Shown piece by piece: positions 63,826 through 64,000 of a stretch of 64,000 nt of DNA (position 1 is its first letter; each line of letters begins with the position of its first letter). This DNA is from Notamacropus eugenii (Eukaryota; Chordata; Mammalia; Diprotodontia; Macropodidae): NCBI RefSeq assembly GCF_028372415.1, contig NC_092872.1:87270613-87334612 (forward strand), in the 5' to 3' direction. The notes beneath the pieces were generated by a model. That model searched no databases. It saw nothing but the letters and a program-made list of their open reading frames with translations, and was not told the DNA's origin. Position numbers and translations under genes: made by a program.

Positions 63826-64000
63826 CCTTCCCAGTCTCCAAGGGAAAGACAACTTCCTTCCTTTGCTACAGTTATTTTTCAACCAACCAGACCAGACGTG
63901 GGAGGTGTTTTCCACAATTGTCAAACAACAGCCAACTGCCAAGTGTAACAGTTGGATCACAGTGAGCCAGCTGATGATGGGATTCCTGACACCTTGCTGA

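Overview
This window looks like non-coding DNA from a marsupial nuclear genome. There are no bacterial or viral genes, operons or long open reading frames. Roughly half of the sequence is interspersed repeats: many MIR/CORE-SINEs, LINE-2 in both orientations, CR1/L3-type LINEs, LINE-1 fragments, tRNA-headed SINEs with the 3' part typical of marsupial MAR1 ('ggagaaggaaatggcaaac'), a SINE type ending 'accaatgaaatcacaagtc', and an RTE-derived tail ('tggtcttctttgagaatg'). That mixture is characteristic of marsupials. I cannot tell opossum from an Australian marsupial by eye. Family names come from recognised sequence, not from a database search.

Layout. 1-9.8 kb is repeat-dense: CR1, a purine tract, L1 fragments, and a nested stack in which an L2 was split by a 3.5 kb L1, which was later split by a solo LTR (7355-7736). 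9.8-14.2 kb contains the only gene-like signal: a CpG island at about 12.09-12.44 kb with two inverted CCAAT boxes and a GC box, a probable non-coding first exon ending in a strong donor (12388), and about 1.2 kb downstream a candidate start-codon exon (13558-13633, 19 codons). I do not recognise the gene. If the model is right, the remaining 50 kb would be largely its introns and intronic elements. 14.2-36.9 kb is a mosaic of MIR, L2 and SINE copies separated by unique stretches. A second solo LTR (36932-37642) splits a MIR copy. 37.7-50.6 kb is mostly L2, MIR, SINEs and two hAT-like DNA elements. 51-53.9 kb and 62.9-63.3 kb are repeat-poor and hold motif clusters, including three RFX X-box-like palindromes, so they are candidate enhancers or conserved non-coding elements. 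57.3-60.9 kb holds a CR1/L3 copy, a repeat-free candidate element and an old L1.

The nesting gives a relative history: MIR and L2 first, then hAT-type DNA elements (four of which interrupt the same short site in the MIR tail), then L1 and marsupial SINEs, and finally the two endogenous-retrovirus LTRs. No proviral interior, functional transposase, tRNA gene or CRISPR array was found.
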